A stretch of 64,000 nt of DNA. Source: Blastochloris tepida. Its GTDB lineage: Bacteria; Pseudomonadota; Alphaproteobacteria; Rhizobiales; Xanthobacteraceae. The notes beneath the pieces were generated by a model. The model saw nothing but the letters and a program-made list of their open reading frames with translations. It was not told the origin of the DNA and did not search any database. The stretch covers positions 1,414,001-1,478,000 of the forward strand of contig NZ_AP018907.1 in assembly GCF_003966715.1 (NCBI RefSeq), read 5' to 3'. The position numbers were made by a program, and so were the translations under genes. Below are positions 60,134 to 64,000 of the stretch, piece by piece. Every line of letters starts with the position of its first letter. Positions within the stretch are counted from its first letter, which is position 1.

Positions 60134-60805
60134 ATGACGCAGGTGATCGCATTCGCGCAGTGCAAGGGCGGCGTCGGCAAGACCACGCTTGCGGTCTCGG
60201 TCGCGGCCGAACTGCGCGAGCGCGGCGCCGATGTCAGCCTGATCGATGCCGATCCGCAGCGCTCGGCCTGCCAGTGGGCGGAACTGGGGAACCTGCAGTT
60301 TCCGGTGTGGGAGATCGGGCTCGGCGACGTGTCGGTGCTGCAATGGGCCGAGTGGGTGCGGCGGGTGACGGCGGAGATCGTGGTGATCGACACCGCGCCC
60401 AACGACCGGGCGCTGGGGGCGGCGATCGCGCTGGCCGATCTGGTGGTGCTGCCGTGCACGCCCTCCGGGCTCGACATCGAGGCCACGCGCCGCACCCTCG
60501 ATCTCATCGACGAGGTGCGCCGCCGGCGGGAGGCGGCGCTCGGGGTCATCGTCGTGCCGAACCGGGTCGATCCGCGCACCCTCGAAGGCCGGCAGGTGGC
60601 CGAGGAGCTGGCGACGCTCGGCGAGTGCGTCGGCCCGGCCATCGGCAGCCGCTCGTCGTTCGTGCGCTCGTTCTCCACCGGCCACGCCGTCAATGAGAGT
60701 GCGGCCGGCACCAATGCGGACCTGGAAATCCAGGCGCTGTGCGACACGGTGCAGGCGGAGCTGACGCGGCTCGCCGGCCTCGCCGGCCGGCGCCGCTCCG
60801 ACTGA
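60134..60805 (+). CDS. ParA-family ATPase
   Basis: 223 residues. CKGGVGKTTLAVSVAAELRE (deviant Walker A), VSLIDADPQRSACQWAELGN, IVVIDTAPNDRALGAAIALA (Walker B), VVLPCTPSGLDIEATRRTLD, VVPNRVDPRTLEGRQVAEEL. No ParB follows, so positioning of another cargo (protein cluster, flagellum, polysaccharide machine) is more likely than plasmid or chromosome segregation. Confidence 0.88.
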   Translation: MTQVIAFAQCKGGVGKTTLAVSVAAELRERGADVSLIDADPQRSACQWAELGNLQFPVWEIGLGDVSVLQWAEWVRRVTAEIVVIDTAPNDRALGAAIALADLVVLPCTPSGLDIEATRRTLDLIDEVRRRREAALGVIVVPNRVDPRTLEGRQVAEELATLGECVGPAIGSRSSFVRSFSTGHAVNESAAGTNADLEIQALCDTVQAELTRLAGLAGRRRSD

Positions 60806-61124
60806 GGCCGGCGGCCGCTCCCACTATTTGCGCAAAGGCTCCGGTGGGCGGCGGGCGCCGAGGTGCTTGTGTTCGCAGGCCCGGCGACCTAGGTTTCGCA
60901 CGGATAGGGTTTCGCGAAGGGCTGGGTTTCGCAAGAGGCCGAAGGCCTCGCAGTCCGCCGTTCAGGGCGGTTTCCGGTCGATCCCTTCGGGATGCCGGAA
61001 ACGGTCTCGCCGAAAACCCCTTGTTCGATAACGGGGGTTCGGCGATCGGAATACGGTTCCCCGGCTCTCAGGGCCGGAAACCGTATCGGGCGGATGCACG
61101 CAGCCCCCGCGGGGAGGATGTTTG
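60806..61124. repeat. Intergenic region with inverted repeats
   Basis: No gene seen. Elements: CGGTTTCCGG (60968-60977) with CCGGAAACGG (60995-61004); CCGAAAACCCC...GGGGGTTCGG (61012-61044); ATACGGTTCC (61051-61060) with GGAAACCGTAT (61076-61086), members of the host repeat family. Holds the tatA upstream region. Confidence 0.55.
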
Positions 61125-61403
61125 ATGGGTTCGATGAGCCTGTGGCACTGGATCGTCGTTGTTCTGGTCATCTTGCTGCTGTTCGGCCGGGGAAAGCTCT
61201 CCGAGCTGATGGGCGACGTTGCCAAGGGCATCAAATCGTTCAAGAAAGGCATGGCGGAGGATGACGACGCCAAACCGGCGGCGCCGGCCGAAGCGGCGAA
61301 GCCGGTCGAGCCGAAGCCCGTTGATGCCAAGATCATCGACCATGAGCCGGCGAAGCCCGCGGGCTCCGCGTCGCAGCCGGTCGAGCCCGGCAAGGTCGGC
61401 TGA
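61125..61403 (+). CDS. tatA: Sec-independent translocase TatA
   Basis: 92 residues from ATG 61125. [20 protein letters not shown] (membrane helix, FGRGKL hinge), [20 protein letters not shown] (amphipathic helix) and an acidic, Pro/Ala-rich tail. Pore-forming part of the Tat system for folded proteins. Confidence 0.95.
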   Translation: MGSMSLWHWIVVVLVILLLFGRGKLSELMGDVAKGIKSFKKGMAEDDDAKPAAPAEAAKPVEPKPVDAKIIDHEPAKPAGSASQPVEPGKVG

Positions 61404-61525
61404 CCCGAGCGCGGCGGACTGGTGCGCAAGAACGGGGGCCGGTCGGCCGGCTCCCAATTGCGGCCTGTCCGGCCAATGATGTGCGGCTAGTGATGCCCGG
61501 CAAGTGATGTTCGGCAAGTGACAGC

Positions 61526-62086
61526 ATGTTCGATATCGGCTGGAGCGAGCTTCTGGTGATCGCGGTGGTGGCCCTCGTGGTCATCGGCCCGAAGGAGCTG
61601 CCGGACGTGATCCGCGGCGTCGGCCGCACGGTGGCCAAGCTGCGCAGCATGGCGGCCGAGTTCCAGGGCCAGTTCAACGAGGCGCTGCGCGAGGCCGAGC
61701 TGACCGACCTGAAGAAGAGCGTCGACGACATCCGCTCGATCGCCAATCCGCTGCAGACCCTGAAGGACGAGGTGCGGCAGACGATCGAGAACGCCGTAAC
61801 GGCGCCGCAGAGGTCCGCCGCGACGCCGCAACAGGCCGAAACGACGCCGCAACAGGCCGAAACGGCGCCGCAAGCGCCCGATACGGCGCTGCAGCCGGCG
61901 CCTGCGGCGCCGCTCGATCTGGCCGACGTGGCGGCCCAGCCCGCGCCCGTCGCGGCGGTGGCAGGCCCGCCGACCGCGGGAACCGCCGAGGCGGAGACGG
62001 CCCAACCCAAATCCGACGCCGCACCGAAGTCCGAAAGCGCGCCTGTGCCTGAGAAACTGCCTGGGGCCGAGAGTAAATCGGCATGA
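61526..62086 (+). CDS. tatB: Sec-independent translocase TatB
   Basis: 186 residues. [20 protein letters not shown] (E at residue 8, as in TatB), [20 protein letters not shown], amphipathic helix, then a Pro/Ala/Gln-rich tail. Overlaps tatC by four bases. Confidence 0.95.
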   Translation: MFDIGWSELLVIAVVALVVIGPKELPDVIRGVGRTVAKLRSMAAEFQGQFNEALREAELTDLKKSVDDIRSIANPLQTLKDEVRQTIENAVTAPQRSAATPQQAETTPQQAETAPQAPDTALQPAPAAPLDLADVAAQPAPVAAVAGPPTAGTAEAETAQPKSDAAPKSESAPVPEKLPGAESKSA

Positions 62087-62865
62087 CGCAGGAAGACATC
62101 GACGCGACGAAGGCGCCGCTGCTCGACCATCTGGTCGAGCTGCGCGCCCGGCTGATCAAGTCGCTGATCGCCTTCTTCGTGCTGTTCATCGTATGCTTCT
62201 TCTTTGCGAAGGAGATCTACAATATACTGGTGCTGCCGTTCACCTGGGTGGCTGGGGCGGGGAACGCGAAGTTCATCTATACGGCGCTGCTGGAATATTT
62301 CTTCACTCAGTTGAAGATCGCCGCGTTCGGCGCGCTGTTCCTGTCGTTCCCGGTCATCGCCATCCAGATCTACGCGTTCGTCGCGCCCGGCCTCTATGCG
62401 CACGAGCGAAATGCGTTCCGGCCCTATCTCGTTGCCACGCCGGTGTTCTTTGTGCTCGGTGCGCTGCTGGTCTATTTCATCGTCATCCCGATGCTGACGA
62501 TGTTCTCGCTCGGCATGCAGCAGGCGGGCGGCGACGGGCAGGCGGAAATCGCGCTGCTGCCCAAGGTCGGCGAGTATCTGTCGCTGATCACCACGCTGAT
62601 CCTGGCATTCGGCGTGGCGTTTCAGCTTCCGGTCATCCTGACGCTGCTGGGACAGATCGGTATTGTCGATTCGGTGATGCTGAAGGCGAAGCGGCGTTAC
62701 TTCATCGTCGGCGCCTTCGTCATCGCCGCGGTGCTGACGCCGCCGGACGTGATCAGCCAGTTGTCGCTGGCCCTGCCGCTGCTGCTGCTCTACGAGGGGG
62801 CGATCTGGTCGGTGCGGATGATCGAGATCCGCCGGGCGCGGGAGATGCGCAACACGCCAACCTGA
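62083..62865 (+). CDS. tatC: Sec-independent translocase TatC
   Basis: 260 residues from ATG 62083. Six membrane helices; [20 protein letters not shown] (signature LxELRxR), [60 protein letters not shown]. Docks Tat signal peptides with TatB. Confidence 0.97.
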   Translation: MTQEDIDATKAPLLDHLVELRARLIKSLIAFFVLFIVCFFFAKEIYNILVLPFTWVAGAGNAKFIYTALLEYFFTQLKIAAFGALFLSFPVIAIQIYAFVAPGLYAHERNAFRPYLVATPVFFVLGALLVYFIVIPMLTMFSLGMQQAGGDGQAEIALLPKVGEYLSLITTLILAFGVAFQLPVILTLLGQIGIVDSVMLKAKRRYFIVGAFVIAAVLTPPDVISQLSLALPLLLLYEGAIWSVRMIEIRRAREMRNTPT

Positions 62866-63028
62866 TGGCGGCTCGGTACCAGGGCTGGCGACGGACGCCA
62901 GCCGGCGCTATGACGCTGCGGACTCGTCTCGCTCCCCGTGTGGGCGAGGGACGGGGCGGCTCCATCGTCAGGACCAATCGTCGGCACCCCGTCGCGTAAA
63001 TATATCAAGTTCTTCCAGGCTCAGTTTC
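62866..63028 (+). other. Intergenic region before serS
   Basis: 163 bases; no gene. Contains GTAAATATATCAAG shortly before serS, a possible AT-rich -10 region, but no good -35. Confidence 0.3.
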
Positions 63029-64000
63029 ATGCACGACATCAAATGGATTCGCGACAATCCCGACGCCTTCGACGCCGGCCTGAAGCGCCGCGGCCTCGAT
63101 TCCGAGACGTCTCCGCAGCTCTTCTCGGCCCATTTGATCGCGCTGGATGAGGTGCGGCGCACCGCCATCGTCGCGGTGGAGGCGGCGCAGGCGCGCCGCA
63201 ACGCCGCCTCCAAGGAGATCGGTCAGGCCAAGGCCAAGAAGGACGAGGAGAAGGCCGCCGAGCTGATGGCCGAGGTGGCCAAGCTCAAGGACGATCTGCC
63301 CAAGCTGGTCGAGGCCGAGAAGGCGGCCTCCGAGACGCTGGACGCCGCGCTCGCCGCGATTCCGAATCTTCCGGCAGATGATGTGCCCAACGGCCCGGAC
63401 GAGACCACCAATGTCGAGCGCCACCGTTTCGGTGCGCCGCCGGTGCTGGCGTTCCGGCCGCGGCAGCATTTCGACCTGGGCGAAGGGCTGAAGCTGATGG
63501 ACTTCGACGCCGCGGCCAAGCTGTCCGGCGCGCGGTTCGTGGTGCTGAAGGGACACTTGGCGCGGCTGGAGCGCGCCATCGCCCAGTTCTTCCTCGACGT
63601 CCACACCACCGAGCACGGCTATACCGAAGTCGCGCCGCCGCTCTTGGTGCGCGACCATGCGATGTTCGGCACGGCGCAGTTGCCAAAGTTTGCAGAAGAT
63701 CAGTTTCTTGCCACTCGACAGATTTCTCAAGACGAAATTCAGGAGCGCATGGCGAATTTTGGTGAAAGTGAACGTACGGCGCTATTAAGGCTCTATGTCG
63801 GGGACAAAGACTATCATTGGCTCATCCCCACCGCCGAGGTTCCACTGACCAATATAGTCCGCGAATCCATCCTGGAGGAAGCCGAGCTGCCGAAGCGCTT
63901 CACCGCCGGCACCTATTGCTTCCGGGCCGAGGCCGGCGCCGCCGGGCGCGACACCCGCGGCATGATCCGCCAGCACCAGTTCTACAAGGTCGAGCTGGTC
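63029..64000 (+). CDS. serS: Seryl-tRNA synthetase, C-terminus cut by window edge
   Basis: 324 residues visible from ATG 63029. N-terminal coiled coil (residues about 30-100), [60 protein letters not shown] (motif 2 start), [20 protein letters not shown]. Between FAEDQFLAT and [12 protein letters not shown] there is an insertion of about 28 residues ([20 protein letters not shown] and on) not usual in bacterial SerRS, and the DNA of this part, about 63,676-63,870, is much richer in A/T than the rest. Confidence 0.95.
   Translation, partial: MHDIKWIRDNPDAFDAGLKRRGLDSETSPQLFSAHLIALDEVRRTAIVAVEAAQARRNAASKEIGQAKAKKDEEKAAELMAEVAKLKDDLPKLVEAEKAASETLDAALAAIPNLPADDVPNGPDETTNVERHRFGAPPVLAFRPRQHFDLGEGLKLMDFDAAAKLSGARFVVLKGHLARLERAIAQFFLDVHTTEHGYTEVAPPLLVRDHAMFGTAQLPKFAEDQFLATRQISQDEIQERMANFGESERTALLRLYVGDKDYHWLIPTAEVPLTNIVRESILEEAELPKRFTAGTYCFRAEAGAAGRDTRGMIRQHQFYKVELV

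Noticed and set aside
58478..60685. Long minus frame over the GT4 gene
   Set aside because: Shadow of the glycosyltransferase on the other strand, His/Arg/Gly-rich.

Overview
The window is high-GC DNA from an alphaproteobacterium, most likely Hyphomicrobiales (Rhizobiales). Supporting signs are the tatA-tatB-tatC-serS order, a DUF3126 gene, rlmB next to tRNA-Tyr and tRNA-Gly, and palindromic intergenic repeats of rhizobial type. I cannot name the genus. Positions 1 to about 38,275 are a prophage whose left end lies outside the window; the rest is chromosome. Prophage, leftward virion and packaging block (about 23.5 kb down to 1): two small hypothetical genes, a 152-residue protein, a HAD plus MazG-like fusion, ssb, a GapR/DUF2312 homologue, dCTP deaminase, terminase large subunit, portal, scaffold, HK97-type major capsid protein, cement-like protein, a tRNA-Met-like gene, gatekeeper and nozzle tail proteins, three internal (ejection) virion proteins, and appendage proteins that run off the left edge. 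The order fits a short-tailed phage of the BPP-1/T7-like kind. Inside this block one small gene (9619-9930) is inverted and shares its N-terminal peptide with the 1513-residue ejection protein. Prophage, rightward accessory/early block (24.9-29.3 kb): a consensus promoter with a palindromic operator drives a 72-residue protein, a MoxR-like AAA+ ATPase, a DUF7192/vWA-like partner and five further small genes, ending at a strong terminator. The first two genes have leaders with related hairpins. Prophage, replication and immunity (29.3-33.1 kb): leftward helix-turn-helix regulator, replication proteins, RusA resolvase and a Cro-like gene, divergent from a rightward CI-like repressor with operator-like inverted repeats on both sides. 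Prophage, rightward recombination and integration block (33.2-38.2 kb): RecE-type exonuclease, Sak4-like ATPase, several small genes, an excisionase-like protein and a tyrosine integrase that ends next to tRNA-Lys, the probable attachment site. No lysis genes are visible; they probably lie left of the window. The chromosome from 38.3 kb carries an enoyl-CoA hydratase, cysE, a DUF3126 gene, a higBA toxin-antitoxin pair with twin operators, a lipocalin, tRNA-Thr, a secreted proline-rich protein, rlmB, tRNA-Tyr, tRNA-Gly, an XRE regulator, an AT-rich gap, a GntR/UTRA regulator, a cobalamin riboswitch with btuB, rfbC-rfbD, two large GT2 proteins and a companion, a GT4 glycosyltransferase, a ParA-like ATPase, tatABC, and serS cut by the right edge. 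The least expected signals are a hexamer (TTGGAC/GTCCAA) that is about twelve times denser in the prophage than in the flanking chromosome by eye count, the inverted small gene with the shared N-terminal peptide, the paired leader hairpins, and a low-GC segment with an insertion inside serS.
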